From positions 1 through 10,259 of the forward strand of contig SKTQ01000242.1 of the NCBI GenBank assembly GCA_007122505.1: a stretch of 10,259 nt of DNA. Reading direction: 5' to 3'. Each line of letters opens with the position of its first letter. Within the stretch, counting starts at the first letter, position 1. The stretch is from Bacteroidales bacterium (GTDB lineage Bacteria; Bacteroidota; Bacteroidia; Bacteroidales; UBA7960). The translations under genes were made by a program, and so were the position numbers. Below, in pieces: positions 1 to 7,286 of this stretch. The notes below the pieces were generated by a model, which searched no databases, was not told where the DNA came from, and was given only the letters and a program-made list of their open reading frames with translations.

Positions 1-1
1 C

Positions 2-70
2 GCCCTCCAAAAGCTTAATATCCGGGTTAAGGATGGTAAAGAAGGGGCAAGCTGGGAAATAACGAATTAA
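2..70 (+). CDS. Possible C-terminal tail of a convergent gene (partial, 5' end outside window)
   Basis: One plus-strand frame is open from the left edge for 22 codons and stops at TAA 68-70. The visible residues are mostly polar and end in SWEITN. A second plus-strand frame is open over nearly the same stretch (stop near base 60), so the choice rests only on a slightly more natural composition. If real, this gene converges on the efflux operon, whose last stop codon is at 139. No family can be recognised from so short a piece. Bases 71-138 between the two show no convincing terminator. The call is tentative. Confidence 0.3.
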   Translation, partial: ALQKLNIRVKDGKEGASWEITN

Positions 71-138
71 ACCGGTATCCGAATCTCTTTGCTGTGAGCG
101 GATTTTATTCGGTAGCTGTATGTAAACGCTGCCCTCTG

Positions 139-1455
139 TTACAAGTAATCCAATATCCGTCCCGACATATGTAACAGGGATATTTCGGCAAGCTTCGCTT
201 GATATTGAATGGAAACCAGGCGTTCTTCCGCTTCCAAAAGGCTTTTCTGTACCTCTCTTAACTCAATACCGGAAAGATTCCCCAAACGGTAACGCTCAAA
301 AGCAATGTCAAACGTTTCATAGGCCACCCGCAGGTTTTGCGATTCCATTTCAACAAGGCGCAGGTTATTCAGATACACATTGTAGGTAGTGATCAGGTCA
401 GCCAACAGGCTGTTCTCGGTATCTTCCATTCGTAAACGGCTGTTGTCAACAGCAATGGTGGCATTACTTATCCTCCGGCGCTGGTTAAAACCGTCAAAAA
501 TATTGATGCCCAAAGTCACACCGTAGTTCATTCCGTAGGTTTGCTGGTCGCTGAATGAACCCGCCTGAAAGGTGTTGTGAGAAAAAGAATAAGCCGTGCT
601 CAGATTCAGGTAAGGATAAGCCTGTGAACGGACAATTCTTTTGTCATGTTCTGCGATCATTTTGTCTTTCGCCACCATTTGCAGGGCAGTGTTATTTTGT
701 CTTACTAATCTTTCAAGGGTTTCAAAGATCAGAATATCGTTGAGCGGGATAATGGTATCAGTGGTTTGCAGATTAAAACGAAGGTCATCCATAGCCATCA
801 GTTCATTGAGCCGAACCCTCGAAGCACGCACTATTTCTTCTTGCCGGGTCATTCGTGAACTGTCGGCGTTCAGAAACACTTCCGCCTGCAAAAGCTGCAG
901 CTTTGACCCTGAACCCAGCAAAAAACGCTCTTCGTCAATGCGCACCCGCTCCCTCGACAGATCCACGGCAAATTTCAGATTGTTGAGCAACCGCTGCTGC
1001 TGAATGAAATTAAAATATTCGGCCGTAAGCGTAGCCACCAGGTTTTCAATGGACATACGCGTTCGCAATTCACCCATATCCTTTAACGCTTCGAGCTTTT
1101 CATAATTGGTCTGAACACGGAAACCGTCAAACAATGTCCAGCCAAGTCCCAGACTGGCACTGCTGACCGTATTGTGGATGTTTCGCAGTGAAGACTTATT
1201 GCCGTCAAAGTCGGTGCGGTCAGTGTTATTATAAGTACCCGAATGTTGCGAGCGCAAATCCACAAAAGGCAGAAAACCTGCGTTGCCACGGGTAAAATTA
1301 TTTGCCGACACCTGCTCATTGTTTCGGGCGATTCGTATCGAATAATTGTTTTCCAGCCCTGTGGCGATCACATCCTGTAAACTCATTGGCTGTGGTTGCG
1401 CCATAACCATTGACGAGAGCAGGATGAGTAAAGTGCTTATCGTGAAATGCTTCAT
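139..1455 (-). CDS. TolC-like outer membrane efflux channel (OEP family)
   Basis: Outer-membrane channel protein, 438 residues from the chosen start, which would connect the pump and adaptor encoded just upstream to the outside of the cell. Residues 1-19 form a signal peptide (MKHF, then a hydrophobic run ending MVMA) followed by a mature N-terminus starting QPQPMSLQDVI, typical of the family. Two OEP repeats follow, roughly residues 25-220 and 240-430. Each has long amphipathic, coiled-coil-prone helices (for example LEAEERLVSIQYQAK near the C-terminus) and an aromatic/glycine strand segment such as LGWTLFDGFR and LGINIFDGFNQ. An upstream in-frame start at 1533 would put 26 residues before the signal peptide and overlap the pump gene, so ATG at 1453-1455 is preferred. 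It is the third gene of the operon, 55 bases after the pump stop. The family assignment is firm; the substrates exported are unknown. Confidence 0.93.
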   Translation of the reverse strand: MKHFTISTLLILLSSMVMAQPQPMSLQDVIATGLENNYSIRIARNNEQVSANNFTRGNAGFLPFVDLRSQHSGTYNNTDRTDFDGNKSSLRNIHNTVSSASLGLGWTLFDGFRVQTNYEKLEALKDMGELRTRMSIENLVATLTAEYFNFIQQQRLLNNLKFAVDLSRERVRIDEERFLLGSGSKLQLLQAEVFLNADSSRMTRQEEIVRASRVRLNELMAMDDLRFNLQTTDTIIPLNDILIFETLERLVRQNNTALQMVAKDKMIAEHDKRIVRSQAYPYLNLSTAYSFSHNTFQAGSFSDQQTYGMNYGVTLGINIFDGFNQRRRISNATIAVDNSRLRMEDTENSLLADLITTYNVYLNNLRLVEMESQNLRVAYETFDIAFERYRLGNLSGIELREVQKSLLEAEERLVSIQYQAKLAEISLLHMSGRILDYL

Positions 1456-1510
1456 TATTTCTTTTGCATTTAATCCGTACAATGAAACCAAAAAAATGTA
1501 TCCAAATTCA

Positions 1511-4500
1511 TTATTCTTCTTCGTCCGCCTCAATGTTCTTTACTTTGCTGGAAGAAATATAGGTATAGATGGCCGGTACCACAAAAAGGGTGAGGAATGT
1601 GGAAAGGATCAGCCCGCCGATCACAGCCACACCCATAGCCATACGTCCCTGGGCACCTTCTCCAAAACCAAGAGTGAGAGGCATCACACCCAGTATGGTC
1701 GACAAGCTTGTCATCAGGATGGGCCTGAAGCGAGCTGCTGCCGCATCTTTGATCGCAGCCAGTTTTTCAAGTCCGGCCCGTTTGCGCTGATTGGCAAACT
1801 CCACCATCAAAATCCCATTTTTAGATACCAGGCCAATAAGCATAATGATGCCGATTTGGCTGAAAATATTCATGGTGATGTTAAAATACCACATAAAAAG
1901 TAAAGCACCGGTGATAGCCAGAGGAACTGTCATCATCACGACCAGCGGATCTTTAAAACTTTCAAACTGAGCCGCCAAAACAAGGAAAATAAGAATGATT
2001 GCCAATACAAAAGCATATACCAGGCTGGAAGCACTTTCCTGGTAGTCTCTTGACTCTCCTGCAAGAGCAGTGCGGAAGGTGTCGTCAAGTACTTCGTCCG
2101 ATATCTTGTGCATTTCTGCAATACCCTCACCGATGGTTCGTCCCGGAGCAAGATTGGCGGAAATAGTAGCAGATACAAACCGGTTGTAACGGAAAAGCTG
2201 GGGCGGTGCAGTGCGTTCTTGCAGGGTAACCAGGTTACTGAGCTGAACCATGTCGCCATTGTTGTTGCGCACGTAAAGTGACTTCAGATCTAAAGGTGTG
2301 TTTCTGTTTTCCCTGCTCAGTTCCCCAAGTACCTGGTACTGCTTTCCATGCATAAAAAAGTAGCCGAAACGTTGACCGCTAAGTGCCAGTTGAAGGGTTT
2401 GTCCGATATTAAAGGTGGAAACACCCAAGGCATTGGCCTTTTCCCGGTCGATGTGAATCTGCATCTCAGGCAGGTTAAACCTCAGGTTAACATCCGGCAT
2501 CACCAGAATATCACTTTCGCCGGCTTTTTCCATAAACTCTGGCAGTATTTCCCTGAGCCTGTCAATACTTTGGGCTTGCAAAACATATTGTACCGGTCTT
2601 CCTGCCCTCCTTCCGCCAAAGGTGGATTGCTGGTTAACAAAAGCCACAGCTCTTGTTTGGTCACGCAGGGCGGCTGAAAGGCGATTGGCAATCTCCTGCT
2701 GGGTGGCTTGCCGCTCATTGGGCTTCTTCAACATAATCCTCACACTGGACCATCCCGTAAATATAATAGACGTAACAGATTCTCTTTCAGGAATAATATC
2801 TTTTGCCAGGTCAGCAATGTCTTCCATGTAATCACGCATAAATTCATAAGTGGTTCCCTCCGGTGCGCGCGCGTTCACATTTAACATTGAGCGGTCTTCA
2901 AGGGGAGCCATTTCCCCGGGAATATTCACGTAAAGCAATACCACCAAACCTACCGAGCCAAGCAAGATAAGGAAGGCAAGCCAGCGCCTTTTCAGAAATT
3001 TATCCAGCGCACGGCTGTATACCTGGTTCAAATGCTGAAAAAAGCCTTCTGTTTGCCTGTAAAAACGGCCCTTTACCTTGCGTCGCTTCAGAATTTTGGT
3101 GGAAATCATGGGCGTAAAGCTCAGCGCCACAAACGATGATATCAGAACGGCACCAGCAATAACGATGCTGAATTCGCGAAACAGCCTGCCGGTCATCCCC
3201 TCAAGGAATACAATAGGGAAGAACACGGCCACAAGGGTAATGGTTGTGGCGATGATGGCAAAAAATATTTCTTTTGATCCGGCGAGCCCCGCCTGAATTG
3301 GGCTCATCCCCTTCTCGATCTTCACATAGATGTTTTCCATCATCACAATGGCATCATCCACAACCAGTCCGATGGCCAGAACAACCGCTAGCAGTGTAAG
3401 TACATTGATGGTAAATCCTGCCAGGTACATTACGAAAAATGATCCGATAAGGGAAACAGGAATAACAAGTACCGGTATAATGGTGGTTCTCCAGTCACGT
3501 AAAAAGAGGAAAATAATGATGACCACAAGGGTAAATGCAATGAATATCGTATTTCTTACCTCCCTGATGGAAGAGCGGATAAATTCCGTATTGTCGAAGC
3601 CGATATTGATGGTTACGTCGTCGGGCAGGTCTCGTTCGATCATGGCAAGCCTTCGGTAAACCTCATCCACAATTTCAATGTGGTTGGATCCCGGCTGGGG
3701 AATAATGGCGTTACCCGTTATGGGCACCCCGTCACGGCGCACCATACCCCGCATGTCTTCCGGCCCCAGCTCTGCACGGCCAATATCCCTGAACCTGACT
3801 ACACGCCCGTTGTCTTCAGAGATGATCATATTGTTGAATTCATCCGGTGTGGACATTAGCCCGAGAGTACGGATGGTCAATTCAACCATGTTTCCCTCAA
3901 TGCGACCTGAAGGAAACTCAACATTTTCTCTTTGCAGCGCATTTCTTACATCCAATGGGGTTAAGCCATGACCAGCCATTTTCTCAGGGTCTAACCAGAG
4001 CCTCATGGCATAACGTTTTTGCCCCCAAATGAGGATGCCACTTACGCCGTCGATGGTCTGCAACTGTTCTCTCAGTGTTAGTTCGGCTATTTCCGAAAGC
4101 TCCAGGAGGTTACGGGTTTCACTTTCAACCGTCACAAACATGATCGGGCTGGCATCGGCATCTGCTTTGGATACAATGGGAGGGTCAACATCCCGCGGCA
4201 GCATGCGCATGGCTTGAGCCACCTTATCGCGCACGTCATTGGCTGCCGTTTCCATATCCACGCTCAGCTCAAACTCCACGGTGATGTTGCTGCTGCCTTG
4301 ACGGCTCACGCTGGTAAGCGTTCGGATCCCCGGAACGGCATTGATAGCCTGTTCAAGGGGTTCCGTGATTTGGGTTTCAATGACGTCTGAGTTAGCACCC
4401 GGATAACTGGTTCGCACAGAGATCACCGGAGGGTCCACACTGGGAAATTCCCTCACGCCAAGGTATGTCATGCCTATCGCGCCAAAAAGCAGGATAATGA

Positions 4501-4555
4501 TGGTGAATACCGAAGCCAGTACCGGACGTTTGATGCTTAATGATGAAAGGCTCAT
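1511..4555 (-). CDS. RND (HAE1/AcrB-like) inner-membrane efflux pump
   Basis: Proton-driven RND transporter of 1014 residues, slightly shorter than the usual 1030-1050 of AcrB/MexB. It begins MSLSSLSIKRPVLASVFTI, the usual cytoplasmic lead into TM1. A first periplasmic porter/docking half follows, then a TM2-TM6 block starting near residue 335, a second periplasmic half, and the last TM block with VPAIY near the end. The proton-relay residues are visible: D400 and D401 in GLVVDDAIVMMEN (TM4), K912 in GLVSKNGILMVEFA (TM10), and an R942/T949 pair in RFRPILMTS (TM11), equivalent to AcrB D407, D408, K940, R971 and T978. The pump should therefore be functional. The C-terminus is a short acidic tail (EADEEE). 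It starts 22 bases after the adaptor gene with no Shine-Dalgarno sequence. HAE1-type sequence favours export of hydrophobic or amphiphilic compounds over metals, but the actual substrate cannot be told. Several closely related names (acrB, mexB, bepE) would fit, so none is given. Confidence 0.96.
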   Translation of the reverse strand: MSLSSLSIKRPVLASVFTIIILLFGAIGMTYLGVREFPSVDPPVISVRTSYPGANSDVIETQITEPLEQAINAVPGIRTLTSVSRQGSSNITVEFELSVDMETAANDVRDKVAQAMRMLPRDVDPPIVSKADADASPIMFVTVESETRNLLELSEIAELTLREQLQTIDGVSGILIWGQKRYAMRLWLDPEKMAGHGLTPLDVRNALQRENVEFPSGRIEGNMVELTIRTLGLMSTPDEFNNMIISEDNGRVVRFRDIGRAELGPEDMRGMVRRDGVPITGNAIIPQPGSNHIEIVDEVYRRLAMIERDLPDDVTINIGFDNTEFIRSSIREVRNTIFIAFTLVVIIIFLFLRDWRTTIIPVLVIPVSLIGSFFVMYLAGFTINVLTLLAVVLAIGLVVDDAIVMMENIYVKIEKGMSPIQAGLAGSKEIFFAIIATTITLVAVFFPIVFLEGMTGRLFREFSIVIAGAVLISSFVALSFTPMISTKILKRRKVKGRFYRQTEGFFQHLNQVYSRALDKFLKRRWLAFLILLGSVGLVVLLYVNIPGEMAPLEDRSMLNVNARAPEGTTYEFMRDYMEDIADLAKDIIPERESVTSIIFTGWSSVRIMLKKPNERQATQQEIANRLSAALRDQTRAVAFVNQQSTFGGRRAGRPVQYVLQAQSIDRLREILPEFMEKAGESDILVMPDVNLRFNLPEMQIHIDREKANALGVSTFNIGQTLQLALSGQRFGYFFMHGKQYQVLGELSRENRNTPLDLKSLYVRNNNGDMVQLSNLVTLQERTAPPQLFRYNRFVSATISANLAPGRTIGEGIAEMHKISDEVLDDTFRTALAGESRDYQESASSLVYAFVLAIILIFLVLAAQFESFKDPLVVMMTVPLAITGALLFMWYFNITMNIFSQIGIIMLIGLVSKNGILMVEFANQRKRAGLEKLAAIKDAAAARFRPILMTSLSTILGVMPLTLGFGEGAQGRMAMGVAVIGGLILSTFLTLFVVPAIYTYISSSKVKNIEADEEE

Positions 4556-4577
4556 TGTATTTACTCGTCTTGTAAGT

Positions 4578-5690
4578 TTATTCTTCTGGTGTATTTATGA
4601 TGTATGCCGTTTCTTCTCCCATATTGTCGAGAACAATAGGAATACCTTGGCGGAGCTGGAGAACACCGGTGGTTAGAAGCGTATCTCCAAAAGATAGTCC
4701 TTCAAGTATCTGCACCCTGTCTTCGGTGCGAATGCCGGTGCGAACGTATATGGGATGAGCCCTGCCGGAGCGATATACAAACACCCTGTCTCCATCCATT
4801 TCCGGAATAAGTGCTTCAGAGGGGATGGCAATGGCCTCCTGTGTTTCAGCAAGCTGCAGGGTGATAGATGCAAAACGGCCCGGCTTCAGTTCTTCTTCCA
4901 CATTGTCATAAAGGGCACGCACCCTGATGGTGCGGGTCCTCTCATCAACAATTGGATTTACGGCATATACCTCTGCTTCCAGGGGGTTGAGGACCCCGTC
5001 AATCCTGAATGATACAGGAAAGCCTGGTTGAATATCCCCGGCATAACGCTCAGGTATGCTAAACTCCAGCTTCAACGGACTGATCTTTATCAGCTTTGCA
5101 AGCCGTGTGTTCGGAGATGCAAAGCTGCCTTCACTAAGGTATCGCAGTCCCACAATACCGTCAAAAGGTGCTCTGACCTCTGTTTCTGCGATACGGGCTT
5201 TCAACAGCTCAATGTCTGCATCCAGGGTTTCAAGCTCAGTCACAGCTTGGTCATAAGCCTCCTGGCTGATGGCATCCCTCTCCAGCAGGCTTCGCTGCCT
5301 GAACTCCCGTTCCACCAGTAACCGGCGCTGCGCCTGTAACTTCTGAAGCTGGGCCTGTAAATGCCTGTCGTTCATTTTCGCCAATAGATCCCCCTCGTTT
5401 ACATGGCTGCCTTCCTGGAAATAGATACCAATAACTTTCCCGCTGGTCTCAAAAGCCAGGTCCACTTCTTCGTCGGGAAGCAGGTTGCCTGTACTGCGTA
5501 CCTCATCACGCACAAGGGTGGGAGAGATAATATAACCGCTGACACGCAAAGCGGGCCTTTGCTGCGGCCTGAATTCCGTCTCCGCACTTCCTCCGGGGAA
5601 AAGAAACGGTTTAACCTTGGGATACGCAATGATCCCAATAAGCAAAGTCAATATGGCAATATTGATAAAAAACCGGACTGTTTTATTCAT
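4578..5690 (-). CDS. Membrane fusion protein (adaptor) of RND efflux system, HlyD/AcrA family
   Basis: Periplasmic adaptor of 370 residues that would bridge the RND pump and the TolC-like channel. Residues 5-23 are a hydrophobic N-terminal anchor with no lipobox cysteine, so it is probably held by a transmembrane helix instead of a lipid. The family layout is clear: first lipoyl half at about 76-106 (GKVIGIYFQEGSHVNEGD), a helical hairpin at about 109-170 rich in Q, L, E and R, and the second lipoyl half starting at the hallmark VRAPFDGIVG. A beta-barrel (LEFSIPERYAGDIQPG and on) and a membrane-proximal C-terminal domain (AIAIPSEALI and on) follow. A GTG codon directly precedes the ATG in frame (5691-5693); ATG at 5688-5690 is taken as the start, and the choice changes only one residue. 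It is the first gene of the efflux operon, divergent from the lipid operon. Confidence 0.94.
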   Translation of the reverse strand: MNKTVRFFINIAILTLLIGIIAYPKVKPFLFPGGSAETEFRPQQRPALRVSGYIISPTLVRDEVRSTGNLLPDEEVDLAFETSGKVIGIYFQEGSHVNEGDLLAKMNDRHLQAQLQKLQAQRRLLVEREFRQRSLLERDAISQEAYDQAVTELETLDADIELLKARIAETEVRAPFDGIVGLRYLSEGSFASPNTRLAKLIKISPLKLEFSIPERYAGDIQPGFPVSFRIDGVLNPLEAEVYAVNPIVDERTRTIRVRALYDNVEEELKPGRFASITLQLAETQEAIAIPSEALIPEMDGDRVFVYRSGRAHPIYVRTGIRTEDRVQILEGLSFGDTLLTTGVLQLRQGIPIVLDNMGEETAYIINTPEE

Positions 5691-5783
5691 CACGAGCGAT
5701 CGTTTGTTGTAAACATCCTAATTAGATAACGGATCTTACAGATGGTTTAAATAGCTTTTGGATTAAGATGGTAACCTAAATAT

Positions 5784-5808
5784 AAACAGTTAATAAGATG
5801 AATTGTTT
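5784..5808. repeat. Imperfect inverted repeat, possible operator
   Basis: AAACAGTT (5784-5791) and AATTGTTT (5801-5808) are inverted copies with one mismatch, separated by 9 bases. The repeat abuts the best minus-strand -7-like element (5777-5784), which would place it between the promoter elements of the efflux operon. That geometry would suit a dimeric repressor site, but AT-rich DNA yields such repeats by chance and no regulator gene is nearby. Confidence 0.3.
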
Positions 5809-5840
5809 TTGACCCAGAAAGAAGGCAAACTCTGTCGCAG

Positions 5841-5872
5841 TTTGGATATTAGCCCTGTATTTTGTTATTTTG
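5841..5872 (+). promoter_or_regulatory. Candidate Bacteroidota-type promoter for the lipid operon
   Basis: TTTG at 5841-5844 is followed after 21 bases by TATTTTG at 5866-5872. This resembles the Bacteroidota sigma-70-type promoter (TTTG, 19-21 bases, TAnnTTTG) with one base missing in the -7 element. Transcription would then begin near 5879-5882, about 45 bases before the start codon of the phosphatidyltransferase and right at the base of the hairpin listed next. A second TATTTTG at 5858-5864 sits too close to the TTTG. The match is imperfect and the region is AT-rich. Confidence 0.35.
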
Positions 5873-5878
5873 CATATT

Positions 5879-5915
5879 CCCGCAACAATTGTAAAATGCG
5901 GGTTTTGTTTTTTTT
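5879..5915 (+). terminator. Terminator-like hairpin plus T-tract in the leader of the lipid operon
   Basis: CCCGCA (5879-5884) and TGCGGG (5897-5902) form a perfect 6-bp stem around a 12-base loop, which itself contains the palindrome ACAATTGT. A T-tract of 13 bases with one G (5903-5915) follows at once. This is the form of an intrinsic terminator on the plus strand, yet it ends only 9 bases before the ATG at 5925 and no plus-strand gene lies upstream. It could be a 5' leader attenuator, the end of a short upstream transcript, or a 5'-end stabilising hairpin. The structure is clear; the role is not. Confidence 0.5.
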
Positions 5916-5924
5916 AACAAACAA

Positions 5925-6503
5925 ATGATGCATTTGAAGAACAAAATTACGCTGCCAAACATCCTTTCCTTTTATCGTTTGCTGGCTTTTCCGGTTATCT
6001 TTTTCATGGCACTTACCGGGCGAGAACATATCTTTGCCATATTGATCATCATCAACCTGATCACAGATATCCTGGACGGATTATTTGCACGTATCCTTAA
6101 TCAACGTACCAAATTTGGGGCAAAACTTGACTCTACAGCCGATATGGGTACTTATCTGCTGGTTTTTATTGGAATCTGGGTGTTTAAACGTGCCGATTTT
6201 GCCCCGCACGTTTTCAGTTTTTCACTGTTTATCGGCTTGCTAATAGTGGTCCTGGGTTTGTCTTTAATTAAATTTGGAAAGTTTCCGAGCCTGCATCTCT
6301 ATTCATGGAAAATTGGTGGTTACATACAAGGCACCTTTTTCTTCGTATTATTTGCTTTCGGTTTTTATACACCGTTTTATTATGTGATGATCCTATGGGG
6401 AATACTTTCCTTTCTGGAGCATATTGCCATTCAGCTGATAATACCTGAAATGCGCACCGATGCAAAAGGACTGTTCTGGGTACTGAGAGAAAACCGAAAA
6501 TAA
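5925..6503 (+). CDS. CDP-alcohol phosphatidyltransferase family membrane enzyme
   Basis: Integral membrane enzyme of 192 residues that transfers a phosphatidyl-type group from a CDP-lipid to an alcohol, releasing CMP. The family signature is perfect: D48-x2-D51-G52-x2-A55-R56-x8-G65-x3-D69-x3-D73, whose four aspartates bind the metal ions and act in catalysis. The N-terminus (TLPNILSFYRLLAFPVIFF) resembles PgsA-type enzymes, and about six hydrophobic segments are visible. An HLYSWK motif follows the third hydrophobic segment. A second ATG lies at 5928, and either start gives almost the same protein. The acceptor alcohol (glycerol phosphate, serine, inositol phosphate or another) cannot be decided. 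A CdsA-like gene follows 54 bases downstream and a CTP-dependent lipid kinase after it, so the enzyme probably uses the CDP-lipid made by its neighbours. Not named pgsA because the housekeeping copy may lie elsewhere. Confidence 0.9.
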   Translation: MMHLKNKITLPNILSFYRLLAFPVIFFMALTGREHIFAILIIINLITDILDGLFARILNQRTKFGAKLDSTADMGTYLLVFIGIWVFKRADFAPHVFSFSLFIGLLIVVLGLSLIKFGKFPSLHLYSWKIGGYIQGTFFFVLFAFGFYTPFYYVMILWGILSFLEHIAIQLIIPEMRTDAKGLFWVLRENRK

Positions 6504-6557
6504 TGCTTGTGTGTTTTTAAAAGCCACATAAAGGCGTTGTAAACAAAGACAAGTGTC

Positions 6558-7286
6558 ATGGAAAAAAGTTTGTATCTGATCATTCTGATTTATTTCGCCT
6601 TGGGTGCAATTGCATTTGCTATTATTGGGAAGGGGAAGAGCCGGAAGAGAAGGCGAGAAATGCGGAACAAATATATTACCTATTTCCTCATTATTCATAT
6701 TATTTATTTGGGAATTTTGTTTTCCCCTCCATACTTCAGTATCATAGCCGCAGTCATATTATTTGCCGGACTTGTTGAAATAATCTGGTTATACCTGTGT
6801 CAGCCCTCATCAAAAAATAAATATTTTTTTGTGCTTTCTTTGTTGGTATATCTGATTTTCGCCATTCCCTTTTTCCTTTACAGTCGGCTTGAGCAGGATG
6901 TTTTGTTTTATGTCTTTATCATTGTAATGGTATTTGATGCTTTTAGCCAGATCAGCGGACAATTGTTTGGCGGAAAGAAGCTGACCCCTTCCATAAGTCC
7001 GCAAAAAACTCTATCAGGTGCAATAGGGGGAATAGTTGCTGCATTGGTTACAACTGTGTTTGCATCCGAACTGATCAAAGAAAATTTGGGGTCTGCAATG
7101 TATATTACGGGAATTATCGTTATCTTTGCTTTGACAGGGGATCTGCTGGCATCCTTTTACAAACGAAAAAACGGGGTAAAGGACTTTAGCAATCTTTTGC
7201 CCGGTCATGGGGGATTTCTTGACAGGTTTGACGGTTTTATCCCCGCAGGTGCTGTCATGTATGTTTTAATGAGCCTATTGTCATGA
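6558..7286 (+). CDS. CdsA-like phosphatidate cytidylyltransferase family protein
   Basis: Membrane protein of 242 residues that should convert a lipid phosphate plus CTP to a CDP-lipid and pyrophosphate. The CdsA signature is complete at S199-D225: S-F-Y-K-R, K208-D209, L-P-G-H-G-G (214-219) and D222-R-F-D225. An earlier conserved block, D127-AFSQISGQLFGGKK followed by SISPQKTLSG, corresponds to the D-x-x-A-Y-x-x-G-R-x-F-G and S-P-K-K-T-x-E-G segments of typical CdsA. It departs from them: FSQIS replaces the usual tyrosine-containing stretch, and LSG replaces the usual EG. About seven or eight hydrophobic segments are present, with a very basic loop (GKGKSRKRRRE) after the first. It is shorter than the usual 270-300 residues, mainly at the N-terminal side. 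Its stop overlaps the start of the next gene (ATGA, 7283-7286), which suggests coupled translation. It may be a specialised paralogue, similar in role to E. coli YnbB beside YnbA. Confidence 0.88.
   Translation: MEKSLYLIILIYFALGAIAFAIIGKGKSRKRRREMRNKYITYFLIIHIIYLGILFSPPYFSIIAAVILFAGLVEIIWLYLCQPSSKNKYFFVLSLLVYLIFAIPFFLYSRLEQDVLFYVFIIVMVFDAFSQISGQLFGGKKLTPSISPQKTLSGAIGGIVAALVTTVFASELIKENLGSAMYITGIIVIFALTGDLLASFYKRKNGVKDFSNLLPGHGGFLDRFDGFIPAGAVMYVLMSLLS

Larger units (their letters stand above)
5691..5924. other. Divergent intergenic region between efflux and lipid operons
   Basis: This 234-base AT-rich region separates the leftward efflux operon from the rightward lipid operon, so promoters for both should lie here. 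It contains an imperfect inverted repeat (5784-5808), a possible plus-strand promoter (5841-5872) and a terminator-like hairpin with T-tract (5879-5915), each listed separately. For the minus strand the best -7-like element I see is TATATTTA, read from 5784 down to 5777, but no good -33 element sits at the right distance. No protein-coding frame of convincing composition occupies the region. Confidence 0.8.

Noticed and set aside
79..112. Possible terminator hairpin downstream of the outer-membrane channel gene (CCGAAT at 79-84 and ATTCGG at 107-112)
   Set aside because: The stem is 6 bp with a 22-base loop and no T-tract in the right position on either strand, so chance is the simpler explanation.
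1456..1533. N-terminal extension of the channel protein from an upstream in-frame start at 1533
   Set aside because: It would bury the signal peptide behind 26 residues and overlap the end of the pump gene; the ATG at 1455 gives a standard signal peptide.
1346..4676. Several plus-strand open frames of 60-185 codons across the efflux genes
   Set aside because: They lie opposite the pump and adaptor genes, and their translations have skewed composition with no family resemblance; they are antisense shadows.
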